Assembly (NCBI GenBank): GCA_021798675.1
Contig: JAJZGE010000011.1
Location: 1 to 11,931, forward strand
DNA length: 11,931 bases
Direction: 5' to 3'
From: Pseudomonadota bacterium
Lineage (GTDB): Bacteria > Pseudomonadota > Gammaproteobacteria > Xanthomonadales > Rhodanobacteraceae
Shown: positions 1 through 6,564 of the stretch, piece after piece
How positions within the stretch are numbered: the stretch's first letter is position 1
Layout of the letters: each line of letters starts with the position of its first letter
The notes under the pieces: model-generated
The model's input: the letters and a program-made list of their open reading frames with translations, nothing else
Database searches by the model: none
What the model was told of the DNA's origin: nothing
Made by a program: the position numbers and the translations under genes

Positions 1-109
1 TGGGCGTCTGCGACACGGCGGCGGCCGCGTGCGGCGCCGGCATCGCCAGCGTGGCGCCGGCGGACAGGGCGAGCGCCAGGGCGATCGCGGAAACCAGGGA
101 CTTGCGCAT
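1..109 (-). CDS. Exported protein of unknown function, N-terminal fragment (runs off left edge)
   Basis: Only the first 36 codons are visible, read leftward from an ATG at 109-107. The peptide begins MRKSLVSAIALALALSAGAT and continues LAMPAPHAAAAVSQTP. A basic n-region (R2, K3), a hydrophobic core at about residues 5-22 and several Ala-x-Ala sites near residues 24-32 make a clear Sec signal peptide, so the product is exported or periplasmic. A good ribosome-binding site, AAGGAG at 123-118, lies 8 bases before the ATG, which supports this start. The gene is divergent from the histidine kinase gene, with 220 bp between the two starts. The mature domain lies outside the window, so the family cannot be named. 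Confident that a gene starts here; no opinion on function. Confidence 0.72.
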   Translation of the reverse strand, partial: MRKSLVSAIALALALSAGATLAMPAPHAAAAVSQTP

Positions 110-329
110 CGGAACCTCTCCTTGGAGGACAACGGTGGGTGGATTGCCGCCCATGGTGGCGCCCGGCGCGATAGGCAGGAATGGCCGGAAGTCATGTCTG
201 TCGCAGGCGCTTCGCGCCGCCTTTCGCCCGCTCCGCACCCATCGGAGCCGGCTTGGTCGCATGCCCGGCGCAAGCCGCAAAACCGGCCGCTATGCTCGCT
301 CCCGACGATCAAACAGCGGGGACACCATC

Positions 330-1592
330 GTGATCAGGAGCTTCTTTTTCGTGGCGCGGCTGCTCGTCGCCTGGCTGGTGGCGCTGTTCATCGTCCTGGT
401 GGTGATGGGCCACAGCGGCCCGTTCCGCAGCCTGCAGCCGCTGCCGGAAATCGTCGCCTTCATGGTGCTGGTGCTGGTGGTCAGCGGGGCGTTCTCGCAC
501 CTGCGGCGCGTGCGCCTGATCGCCGGGCAGGTGACCGTGGACACGATGGGCAATCGCCAGCGCCGACAGATCGAATTGCCGTTCGAGGCCGGCGAAGCGT
601 TCGACATGCTGGACGCGACCATCCGTGAGCTGCCCTACACCGAGGATATCGAGAGCGCCCGCGACAGCCTGCAGGTGCGCGCCAAGGTGCGCCACCCGCA
701 TCCCTACGGCCGCGGCATGCGCGGCTGGCTCAATCCCTTCAGCTGGGTGGGCAGCTGGCGCAACCAGATCTTCGCCACGGTGACGCCGGGCGACGGCACC
801 GGCAGCGTCACCCTGCTGTGCGAACCGGAGAGCGGCGCGTGGACCGACTGGTTCCGCGTGGACGATGGCAGCAACCTGGTCAACGCCGAGGCAGTCACCC
901 GCGCCCTCGTCCGCCGCGTGGCCGAACGCCGCCGCCGCGAACAGCAGGCCGCCGCGCAGACCGCCACCGACAAGGAGCTGGCGCAGGCCAGGCTCAACCT
1001 GCTGCACGCACAGGTGGAGCCGCACTTCCTCTACAACACGCTGGCCAGCGCGCAGTACCTCACGCGCACCGAACCGGCGCAGGCGGATCGCATGCTCGGC
1101 CACCTGATCCAGTACTTGCGCCACTCGCTGCCCAGCGCGGAGGAAACGCTGTCCACGCTCGGCGAGGAGCTGGAGCGCGCGCGTGCCTACCTCGAGATCC
1201 TGAAGATCCGCATGGGCCCGCGACTGGAACTGAAGATCGAGGTGCCCGACGCGCTGCGCGCCGTCACCCTGCCGCCAATGATGCTGCAGACGCTGGTGGA
1301 GAACGCGATCAAGCACGGCCTGGAACCCAAGCCCGGCGGCGGCACGGTGTGGATCCTCGCCCGCCGCGACGGCGGCAGCGTGGCGATCACCGTGGCCGAC
1401 GACGGCCAGGGCTTCGGCGCGGCGGGCGGCGGCACCGGCATCGGCCTGCGGAACGTGCGCGAACGACTGCAACTGGTGTACGGCCCGCGCGCCTCGTTGG
1501 CGGTGGTGGCCAACGTGCCGGACGGTGTGGCCGCCACCATCACCGTGCCCGCGCAGCAGGCCGCGACGGGCCTGGCGGAGGCGCAGCCATGA
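330..1592 (+). CDS. LytS/AlgZ-type membrane sensor histidine kinase
   Basis: A 420-residue kinase of the HPK8 (His_kinase plus HATPase_c) class that should phosphorylate the response regulator encoded next to it. Two hydrophobic helices (about residues 5-28 and 39-55) sit at the N-terminus. Residues 60-200 follow the second helix, so they are predicted to be cytoplasmic; they form a domain I do not recognise. A charged helix (190-220) leads into the His box QVEPHFLYNTL with phospho-acceptor H232. The ATP-binding lobe shows the N box LVENAIKHG (322-330), DDGQGFG (357-363) and GTGIGLRN (368-375). The start is GTG at 330, preceded by GCGGGGAC; it places the first helix right at the N-terminus, and there is no good ATG. 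The frame stays open upstream to base 51, but that extension has no membrane or domain logic. The stop overlaps the regulator start as ATGA. Confidence 0.9.
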   Translation: MIRSFFFVARLLVAWLVALFIVLVVMGHSGPFRSLQPLPEIVAFMVLVLVVSGAFSHLRRVRLIAGQVTVDTMGNRQRRQIELPFEAGEAFDMLDATIRELPYTEDIESARDSLQVRAKVRHPHPYGRGMRGWLNPFSWVGSWRNQIFATVTPGDGTGSVTLLCEPESGAWTDWFRVDDGSNLVNAEAVTRALVRRVAERRRREQQAAAQTATDKELAQARLNLLHAQVEPHFLYNTLASAQYLTRTEPAQADRMLGHLIQYLRHSLPSAEETLSTLGEELERARAYLEILKIRMGPRLELKIEVPDALRAVTLPPMMLQTLVENAIKHGLEPKPGGGTVWILARRDGGSVAITVADDGQGFGAAGGGTGIGLRNVRERLQLVYGPRASLAVVANVPDGVAATITVPAQQAATGLAEAQP

Positions 1593-2359
1593 CCCGCGCC
1601 GTGATCGCCGAGGACGAACTGCTGCTGCGCGACGCGCTGAGCCGCCTGCTCGGCGACGCCTGGCCGGAACTGGAGGTGATCGCCGAGTGCGAGAACGGCG
1701 CCGAGGCGCTGGAAGCGATCGCCGCGCAGCGGCCGGACGTGGCCTTCCTCGACATCCGCATGCCCGGCTTGAGCGGCCTGGAAGTGGCCGCGGCGGCGGC
1801 GGAAGCCAGCCCCGCCACGCAGGTGGTGTTCACCACCGCCTACGACCAGTACGCCGTCGACGCCTTCGAGCGTGGCGCGATCGACTACCTGCTCAAGCCC
1901 ATCAGCGCCGAACGCCTGGCTGCCACCGTGGAACGGCTGAAGCGACGCGCCAGCGCCGGCCAGGCCGCGCGCGGCGACCTCGCCCTGCTGCTGCGCGAAC
2001 TGGCACAAGGCGCCGCGCAGGCCGGCACCGCGCCGCCGCTGACCTGGATCACCGCCGGCACCGGTCGCGAGACGCGGCTGATCATGGTGGACGACGTCGC
2101 CTACTTCCGCGCCGACCACAAATACACGGTGGCGGTGACCGCCGATGGCGAAGCGCTGCTGCGCAAGCCGATCCGCGAACTGCTGGAGCAGCTCGACCCG
2201 GCGGTGTTCAAGCAGATCCACCGCTCCACCATCGTCAACCTGAAAGCCATTGCCGCCATCGTGCGCGACGACAGCGGCAAGGGCACCGTGCGCCTCAGGC
2301 AACGCCCCGAGACGCTCACCGTGAGCCAGCCCTTCATGGCGCTTTTCCGCAACATGTGA
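1589..2359 (+). CDS. LytTR-family response regulator
   Basis: A 256-residue DNA-binding response regulator of the AlgR/LytR type. The receiver domain (1-120) has the acidic pocket E8-D9, the phospho-acceptor D55 in FLDIRMPG, the switch threonine near T83 and K103 in LLKPI. A linker rich in Ala and Arg (about 121-150) joins a LytTR domain (about 154-256) with the family patterns VDDVAYFRADHKYT, FKQIHRSTIVNL and the ending FRNM. It should bind paired direct repeats in target promoters once phosphorylated by the upstream kinase. The start ATG overlaps the kinase stop (ATGA), so the two are translationally coupled. It resembles Pseudomonas AlgR in architecture and length, but its targets cannot be read from this window, so no symbol is given. 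Confidence 0.93.
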   Translation: MTRAVIAEDELLLRDALSRLLGDAWPELEVIAECENGAEALEAIAAQRPDVAFLDIRMPGLSGLEVAAAAAEASPATQVVFTTAYDQYAVDAFERGAIDYLLKPISAERLAATVERLKRRASAGQAARGDLALLLRELAQGAAQAGTAPPLTWITAGTGRETRLIMVDDVAYFRADHKYTVAVTADGEALLRKPIRELLEQLDPAVFKQIHRSTIVNLKAIAAIVRDDSGKGTVRLRQRPETLTVSQPFMALFRNM

Positions 2360-2421
2360 TCCCCGCGCGCGATCCGTCCTGGACGGCCGCGCGTCACACC
2401 CAACCACCTGGAAAATTCATC

Positions 2422-2640
2422 ATGTTGAAGCTGACTCTGGCCGGCTTGGCCGGTCTTTGCCTGGCCGCGTGCGCCACGCACCCCCTCGATCACGACGTGC
2501 TGCGCCTGCACGCCGAGCGGAACTGCAAAGTGCGCGCCGCCGTTGCGCCCGCTTACGCGGTGGACAGTACCGGCGTCGGCCTGCGCAACGTGGCATTCGG
2601 CCGCTGCATGCGCGCCGCGGGCATCGCGCAAGCGCGTTAA
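2422..2640 (+). CDS. Small lipoprotein of unknown function (72 aa)
   Basis: A short gene 62 bp downstream of the response regulator, on the same strand. The protein begins [17 protein letters not shown] and has a good lipobox (Leu14-Ala-Ala-Cys17), so signal peptidase II should cleave before C17, leaving a mature lipoprotein of 56 residues. Two further cysteines, C35 (RNCKV) and C62 (GRCMR), could form one disulfide. I recognise no family. The ribosome-binding site is weak (CTGGAAAA ahead of the ATG). The clean lipobox and G/C-rich third positions argue that it is real despite its size. Its TAA stop uses the same TTAA as the msrA stop on the other strand. It may share the two-component transcript, since I see no terminator in the 62-bp gap. 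Confidence 0.68.
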   Translation: MLKLTLAGLAGLCLAACATHPLDHDVLRLHAERNCKVRAAVAPAYAVDSTGVGLRNVAFGRCMRAAGIAQAR

Positions 2641-3149
2641 GCCGTACCCTCGCGGCGCGGCAGGCGCCAGCCCGGCCGCACGAAGTGGCAGGTGTAGCCG
2701 TCGGGGTAGTGCTGCAGGTAGTCCTGGTGCTCGGGCTCGGCTTCCCAGAAATCGCCCAGCGGCTGCAGCTCGGTCACCACCTTGCCCGGCCACAGGCCCG
2801 ACGCGTCCACGTCGGCGATGGTGTCCTCGGCGATGCGCCGCTGCGCCTCGCTGGCGTAAAGAATCATCGAACGGTAGGAGCTGCCGCGGTCGTTGCCCTG
2901 CCGGTTCGGCGTGCTGGGATCGTGGATCTGGAAGAAGAACTCCAGCAGCTCGCGGTAGCCGATGCGCGCGGGATCGAACACGATCTCTACCGCCTCGGCG
3001 TGCGTGCCGTGGTGGCGATAGGTGGCGTTGGGCACGTCGCCGCCGGCATAGCCCGTGCGCGTGGACAGCACGCCCGGCAACTGGCGCAGCAGCTCCTGCA
3101 CGCCCCAGAAGCAGCCACCGGCGAGAACAGCGCGTTCGGTGGCCATCAT
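2637..3149 (-). CDS. msrA: Peptide-methionine (S)-S-oxide reductase MsrA
   Basis: A 170-residue enzyme that reduces the S form of methionine sulfoxide in proteins and free amino acid, using thioredoxin. The catalytic motif GGCFWG puts the nucleophile at C13. Other family signatures are TGYAGG (32-37), HAEAVEI (50-56), [10 protein letters not shown] (85-94) and [12 protein letters not shown] (134-145). A second cysteine at C154 (YTCHF) may act as resolving residue. There is no signal peptide, so it is cytoplasmic. It follows msrB with an ATGA overlap. Two adjacent ATGs are possible starts: 3149 gives the ATGA overlap, while 3146 sits at a better distance from the GGAGG site; the products differ by one Met. 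It is of the short MsrA type, lacking the N-terminal extension of the E. coli enzyme. Confidence 0.96.
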   Translation of the reverse strand: MMATERAVLAGGCFWGVQELLRQLPGVLSTRTGYAGGDVPNATYRHHGTHAEAVEIVFDPARIGYRELLEFFFQIHDPSTPNRQGNDRGSSYRSMILYASEAQRRIAEDTIADVDASGLWPGKVVTELQPLGDFWEAEPEHQDYLQHYPDGYTCHFVRPGWRLPRREGTA

Positions 3150-3592
3150 TCGCCCTCCACCTGATCGAGGTAAGCGCCGTAGCCCTGCGCCTCCATCTCG
3201 GCGCGCGGCACGAAGCGCAGCGATGCGGAGTTGATGCAGTAGCGCAGGCCGCCGCGCTCGGCCGGGCCGTCCGGGAAGACGTGGCCCAGGTGGCTGTCTC
3301 CCTGCGCCGAGCGCACCTCGGTGCGGATCATGCCGTGCGTGGTGTCGCGCAGTTCGCGCACGCTCGCCGGCTGCAACGGTTTGGTGAAGCTGGGCCAGCC
3401 GCAGTGCGAATCGAACTTGTCGGCGGAGGCGAACAGCGGTTCGCCCGACACCACGTCCACGTAGATGCCCGCGGCATTGTGGTGCAGGTATTCGCCGGTG
3501 CCGGGGTACTCGGTGGCGTTCTCCTGCGTGACGCGGTATTGCTCCGGCGTCAGGCGCGCAAGGGCTTCGGGGGTCTTGCGATACTCGGACAT
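3146..3592 (-). CDS. msrB: Peptide-methionine (R)-S-oxide reductase MsrB
   Basis: A 148-residue enzyme that reduces the R form of protein-bound methionine sulfoxide, complementing MsrA. Family motifs visible are HCGWPSF (63-69), HGMIRTEV (86-93), [11 protein letters not shown] (100-110) and [11 protein letters not shown] (117-127). C119 is the catalytic cysteine; C64 is at the place of the resolving cysteine of two-cysteine MsrBs. The two CxxC pairs that bind structural zinc in enzymes such as E. coli MsrB are absent: the equivalent stretches read [10 protein letters not shown] and RSAQGDSHL. The start ATG at 3592 has GGAG 8 bases upstream, and the N-terminus ([21 protein letters not shown]) is typical. 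No signal peptide. First gene of the msrB-msrA operon. Confidence 0.96.
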   Translation of the reverse strand: MSEYRKTPEALARLTPEQYRVTQENATEYPGTGEYLHHNAAGIYVDVVSGEPLFASADKFDSHCGWPSFTKPLQPASVRELRDTTHGMIRTEVRSAQGDSHLGHVFPDGPAERGGLRYCINSASLRFVPRAEMEAQGYGAYLDQVEGE

Positions 3593-3770
3593 GGCAGGTC
3601 TCCGCAGATGAACGACGCGCACCGAGATGGGGGCGCACGCAACCGATCCAAGCGAGCGGATACCGTTGCGCGCATCCGTGAACGCGGGATTCAAACCGGT
3701 GGCCATCCTTGGCCGCACTCTTCACGCGCCGCGTCGCGGGGCGGATACTTTGCTGCGGCGTGCGAAGCGA

Positions 3771-3809
3771 TCAGGCGAACGGATCGTCCAGCAAGATGGC
3801 GTCGTCGCG
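3771..3809 (-). pseudogene. Displaced copy of the 3' end of purA
   Basis: Read leftward, this stretch encodes RDDAILLDDPFA followed by TGA. The intact purA in this window ends [12 protein letters not shown] and TGA. At DNA level 3766-3809 matches 7472-7515 in the same orientation at 42 of 44 bases, including 28 identical bases in a row (3766-3793). No further purA sequence precedes it, so it is a tail fragment and not a gene. It lies between the msrB start and the 3' end of the anti-sigma gene. The simplest reading is a duplicated insertion target (see findings); a chance match of this length is very unlikely. Confidence 0.8.
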
Positions 3810-3811
3810 AC

Positions 3812-3851
3812 CTGTGCAGGTCCGTACCGTCAATCGGAGTGCGCTGCACAG
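3812..3851. repeat. Inverted repeat / imperfect hairpin beside the purA tail fragment
   Basis: CTGTGCAG at 3812-3819 pairs with CTGCACAG at 3844-3851. Inside, TCCG (3821-3824) can pair with CGGA (3835-3838). On the minus strand the hairpin lies about 20 bases after the anti-sigma stop codon, so it may end or stabilise that transcript, but no run of T follows. A 12-bp palindrome, GCCGGCGCCGGC, abuts it at 3851-3862. Confidence 0.45.
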
Positions 3852-3872
3852 CCGGCGCCGGCCCCGTGACAT

Positions 3873-4619
3873 TCAGCGCCACCGATCCGCCCTTGCCGCA
3901 CGCTCCTGCCGCGCATCGAACACCTCGCCGCGCAAGCGCGCGTCGATTGCCACCTGCACTGCAGGCGGCAGGTCGCTGGCGGCTTGGCGCAACTCGCCGC
4001 CTCGGGCCGGAGCCGACAGCTCCAGCACGGGCAGCTCCCAGCCCTCGGCCGTATGGCAGGCCAGACCGGCGCGCGATGGCGGCGTACGAATGGTGAAGCT
4101 GCGGCAGATGTTCCCCTCGGCGGTGCGGAAGCTGAGGCCAATCGCGACCGGCGCACGCGCATCCGGCTCGCTCGCCAATGCATGGTTCAGCGCATGGTCG
4201 AGGACGCCGGCCGCATAGGATTCGCCGTTCCGCATGCGGACCATGTCGTCACCGGCACGCCACCACCACAGGCCAGCCGCCAGCAGCGCCACCGAGGCGG
4301 CCAGCGCGGCACCGGGCATCAGCCAACGACGCGGTACGCGACGGCGGCTGACGTTCGCAGCGCGTCCACCCGCGTGCACCGTGAGCGGAACGGTCGATTC
4401 GCCCTGCGGCTGCAGCAGGGCGGAGAGGTGCGCGGGCACCGGCTCGTCCAGTACCGGATCGAACGCGGCACGCAGTTGGGCATTCAGCGCCCGCATTCGC
4501 CGCACGCGGCTCGCCAGCACCTCGTCCCGCGCCAGCGCGGCATCGACGCGCGCGGCCTCCGTTGCGTCGAGCGCACCGTCCACGTAGGCCTGCAGGGTGT
4601 CGTCGTCGATCGGGTTCAT
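3873..4619 (-). CDS. Membrane anti-sigma factor, partner of the adjacent ECF sigma
   Basis: A 248-residue single-pass membrane protein. The N-terminal cytoplasmic part (1-98) opens with DDDTLQAYVDGALDATEAAR and a helical stretch through about residue 50, the form seen in anti-sigma domains that hold an ECF sigma factor inactive. It lacks the HxxxCxxC zinc motif of ZAS-type anti-sigmas. One transmembrane helix spans about 101-120, after a run of arginines (N-terminus inside). The C-terminal region (121-248) is predicted periplasmic and has just two cysteines, C172 and C188, which could form a disulfide. The start ATG overlaps the sigma stop as ATGA, so the pair is coupled. Family assignment rests on N-terminal pattern, topology and position; the periplasmic part matches nothing I know. 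Confidence 0.82.
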   Translation of the reverse strand: MNPIDDDTLQAYVDGALDATEAARVDAALARDEVLASRVRRMRALNAQLRAAFDPVLDEPVPAHLSALLQPQGESTVPLTVHAGGRAANVSRRRVPRRWLMPGAALAASVALLAAGLWWWRAGDDMVRMRNGESYAAGVLDHALNHALASEPDARAPVAIGLSFRTAEGNICRSFTIRTPPSRAGLACHTAEGWELPVLELSAPARGGELRQAASDLPPAVQVAIDARLRGEVFDARQERAARADRWR

Positions 4620-5107
4620 GCGTCGCTCCCAAGATGGGCCTGCAAGGTGGCGCGGGCACGGGACAATCGGCTGGTGACGGTTCCGACCGGCACCTCCAGC
4701 AATGCGGCAGCCTCGTCGTAGGACAGGCCTTCGACCAGCACCAGTGCCACAACCTCGCGATGGTCCGGCGGCAGCGCCGCCAAGGCCTGCGCCAGCTCCA
4801 GCTGCTGCGCGGGCAGCGCCGCGCCACCATCGGCCACTGCCTCGCCGGACTCCTCGGCTACGAACAGGTGCTGCGCCCGCCCGCGGGCGCGCAACTCGTC
4901 CCGCCAGGCGTTGCGCGCGATCGCGAACACCCACTTGTCCAGCGCGGCATCCGGCCGCCACTGCGCGGACCGGGCAAGTGCGCGCTCCAGCACCACCTGC
5001 ACGAGGTCGTCGGCATCGGCCGTCTGCCCGGCCAGCGCCCGCGCCAGGCGGCGCAGGCGGGGCAGCAGCGCAATCAATCCCTCACGCACGGCGTCGCTCG
5101 TATGCAC
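4616..5107 (-). CDS. ECF-family RNA polymerase sigma factor
   Basis: A 163-residue group 4 sigma factor. Region 2 spans about 12-77, with the core-binding pattern DADDLVQVVLERAL (31-44) and the -10 recognition segment WVFAIARNAWRDELR (59-73). Region 4 spans about 100-158, with LPPDHREVVALVLVEGLSYDEAA leading into the recognition helix VPVGTVTSRLSRARATLQ. The start is GTG at 5107: an in-frame TGA lies just upstream at 5113-5111, and AAGG (5117-5114) is 6 bases before the GTG. It is transcribed away from the S8 protease gene, with 122 bp between starts, so the two units probably share a control region. ECF factors of this layout usually drive their own operon and neighbouring envelope genes. 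I could not identify a confident ECF promoter. Confidence 0.93.
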   Translation of the reverse strand: MHTSDAVREGLIALLPRLRRLARALAGQTADADDLVQVVLERALARSAQWRPDAALDKWVFAIARNAWRDELRARGRAQHLFVAEESGEAVADGGAALPAQQLELAQALAALPPDHREVVALVLVEGLSYDEAAALLEVPVGTVTSRLSRARATLQAHLGSDA

Positions 5108-5110
5108 GCA

Positions 5111-5117
5111 TCACCTT
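5111..5117 (-). promoter_or_regulatory. Ribosome-binding site that fixes the sigma factor GTG start
   Basis: AAGGTGA read on the minus strand, with AAGG 6 bases before the GTG at 5107. Its last three bases are an in-frame TGA, so the protein cannot begin further upstream. The nearby ATG at 5111-5109 is in another frame and meets a stop after nine codons. Confidence 0.6.
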
Positions 5118-5188
5118 CCACTACGTCCGGGCGGGCGGATTCCTTCCCTCGCGCGCCGCGAGGCGTTTCGAGGGCATGAAGGAAGCCC

Positions 5189-5198
5189 ATGCTAGCAT
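5189..5198. promoter_or_regulatory. 10-bp palindrome in the sigma/protease divergent control region
   Basis: ATGCTAGCAT is a perfect palindrome and the most A/T-rich part of the 122-bp region between the divergent sigma and protease genes. It contains TAGCAT, a loose -10-like hexamer, without a matching -35. It could be an operator or part of a promoter for the protease gene; nothing further supports either reading. Confidence 0.25.
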
Positions 5199-5229
5199 CC
5201 GGCCCCGTTGCCCCCGAGGGTGTCCGGCG

Positions 5230-6459
5230 ATGCCGCTGCGTCGTACTTCCGCACTGTCCGTTCCGATGCTGGCCGTCGCGATTGCCCTGGTCGTCAATGT
5301 CCCCGCGCGAGCGCAGGTGCTCGGCCCCGTACAGCGGGTGCTGCCGAATCTGCCGCTGCCGTCGACGCCGCTGAACGGCACTGTGCCGGGCGTGAACATG
5401 CAAGGTGTCGACAACCTGCTGCGGCGGCCACTGGCACTCAGCCTGAAGGTGCAGGTCGACACCCTGCTGCGCAAGGAGCCGCGGCGCGTCACCGTGGATC
5501 CCAAGGGTGCACCGGTACTGCGCGGTCAGTTCCTCGCCATGGGCCTGTCGGATACCCAACGCGATGCCTTGCGGGCGCTGGGCTTCACCGTGGATCGCCA
5601 GTCCTCGGCGGACGCCACGCTCGGGCTGGACTTCGCGGTGCTGCACGACACCCGCGCACGCAGCACGCGGCAAGCCATGCAAGTCCTTCAACAGGCCGCG
5701 CCCGGTGCAACGTTCACCTACCAGCACCTCTACCTTCCGGCAGGCGGGATGGGCGCCGTGCCTGCCGCGAGCTCGGCGGCCGCCCTGCCCGCGCGCAGCG
5801 TCGGGATGATCGACGGCGGCGTCGACCCGGCCGATCCCGCGCTGGCGCACGCGCGCATCGAAGCGCATGGCTGCGGCAGGATGACTGCCTCGCGGCATGG
5901 CACTGCGGTCGCTGCGCGCCTGGTCGCCGGCGATGCGGACACCCTGTATGCCGCCGATCTGTGGTGCGGCGACGACGTCGGCGGCGCCACCTCCGGACTG
6001 GTGGACGCGCTCGCGTGGATGGATCGCGAGCACGTGGCGGTGATCAACATCAGCCTGGTCGGCCCCGACAACCCGGTGCTCGCCCGCGCGGTGCAGGCGA
6101 TGATCGCGCGCGGCCACGTGCTGGTCAGCGCGGCCGGCAACGACGGCCCCGCGGCGCCGCCGCTGTTTCCGGCGGCCTATCCGGGCGTGATCGGGGTCGG
6201 TGCCGTCGATGCGCGCGGCCGCGTGTTGCCCGAATCCGCCGCGGGCAAGCAGGTGGCGTTCTGCGCGCTGGGCGTGATCGGCAGCGGCCGGGACATGCTG
6301 CGCGGTACCTCGTTCGCGGCACCCATCGTGGCGCGCAAGGCCGTCCAGGTGACGGACATTCCCCAGCCTGGAGCGGCGGCCCAGGCGTTGCAGGGCCTGA
6401 TCGGCGAAGCGCACGCCCTCGATGGTTCGCGTTGCGGCCACGGCCTGCTGTCGCCCTAA
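5230..6459 (+). CDS. Secreted S8 (subtilisin-like) serine protease
   Basis: A 409-residue exported protease. A signal peptide (MPLRRTSALS, then a hydrophobic core to residue 24) ends PARA with predicted cleavage before Q29. Residues 29-180 form a Pro/Leu-rich start and a domain (about 85-175) of unknown type, possibly a propeptide. The catalytic domain spans about 188-409 with an intact triad: D195 in VGMIDGGVD, H223 in SRHGTAVAA and S361 in RGTSFAAPIVA; N304 in SAAGNDGP is the oxyanion residue. Four cysteines (215, 246, 345, 402) suggest disulfides. The catalytic domain is compact, and no membrane anchor or autotransporter barrel follows. ATG 5230 is chosen for the signal peptide and GAGGG 9 bases upstream; ATG 5176 would add 18 residues that spoil it. 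Divergent from the ECF sigma and followed by a secreted low-complexity protein. Substrate unknown. Confidence 0.92.
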   Translation: MPLRRTSALSVPMLAVAIALVVNVPARAQVLGPVQRVLPNLPLPSTPLNGTVPGVNMQGVDNLLRRPLALSLKVQVDTLLRKEPRRVTVDPKGAPVLRGQFLAMGLSDTQRDALRALGFTVDRQSSADATLGLDFAVLHDTRARSTRQAMQVLQQAAPGATFTYQHLYLPAGGMGAVPAASSAAALPARSVGMIDGGVDPADPALAHARIEAHGCGRMTASRHGTAVAARLVAGDADTLYAADLWCGDDVGGATSGLVDALAWMDREHVAVINISLVGPDNPVLARAVQAMIARGHVLVSAAGNDGPAAPPLFPAAYPGVIGVGAVDARGRVLPESAAGKQVAFCALGVIGSGRDMLRGTSFAAPIVARKAVQVTDIPQPGAAAQALQGLIGEAHALDGSRCGHGLLSP

Positions 6460-6485
6460 GCTGAACGCGAAGCAACCGTGCCCGG

Positions 6486-6525
6486 TAGGCATGGAAGGAT
6501 GCTTAGGCCACACGCGTAGTGGTCT
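6486..6525 (+). promoter_or_regulatory. Two abutting stem-loops ahead of the low-complexity protein gene
   Basis: TAGGCAT (6486-6492) pairs with ATGCTTA (6499-6505) around the loop GGAAGG, with one G-U pair. The next stem, AGGCCAC (6505-6511) with GTGGTCT (6519-6525), also has seven pairs and one G-U. They lie in the 105-bp gap between the protease stop and the next start. The first carries GGAAGGAUG, close to the CsrA/RsmA binding consensus. The function is inferred; only the pairing is seen. Confidence 0.4.
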
Positions 6526-6551
6526 CCGGAAGCCGCGGATTCGCCGCCGGC

Positions 6552-6558
6552 AGGAGGT
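6552..6558 (+). promoter_or_regulatory. Full-consensus ribosome-binding site (AGGAGGT)
   Basis: AGGAGGT lies 6 bases before the ATG at 6565 and is the strongest ribosome-binding site in the window. It suggests high translation of the low-complexity secreted protein and fixes its start. Confidence 0.75.
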
Positions 6559-6564
6559 CCCGAC

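Noticed and set aside
291..296. TATGCT as a -10 element for the histidine kinase operon
   Set aside because: No acceptable -35 lies 16-18 bases upstream; a single loose hexamer is not enough.
309..1472. Minus-strand frame opposite the histidine kinase
   Set aside because: No ribosome-binding site, no domain, shadow composition; the plus strand carries every kinase motif.
3691..3882. A 63-codon minus-strand frame between msrB and the anti-sigma gene
   Set aside because: It crosses the purA tail fragment out of its frame, overlaps the anti-sigma stop and has no convincing ribosome-binding site.
2543..4096. A 517-codon plus-strand frame across msrA, msrB and the anti-sigma end
   Set aside because: Arg/Ala/Pro-rich shadow of clearly recognisable minus-strand genes.
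5108..5229. ECF-type promoters (GGAA-like -35 with CGT-like -10) for sigma autoregulation
   Set aside because: GGAAT on the minus strand and GGAAG on the plus strand are present, but the spacing to CGT is 13 or about 20 bases and the start sites would run into the ribosome-binding sites.
6465..6525. A c-di-GMP (GEMM) riboswitch, suggested by ACGCGAAGC and CGGTAGGC
   Set aside because: The first paired element and the tetraloop-receptor layout are missing, and the 5' half would lie inside the protease gene.
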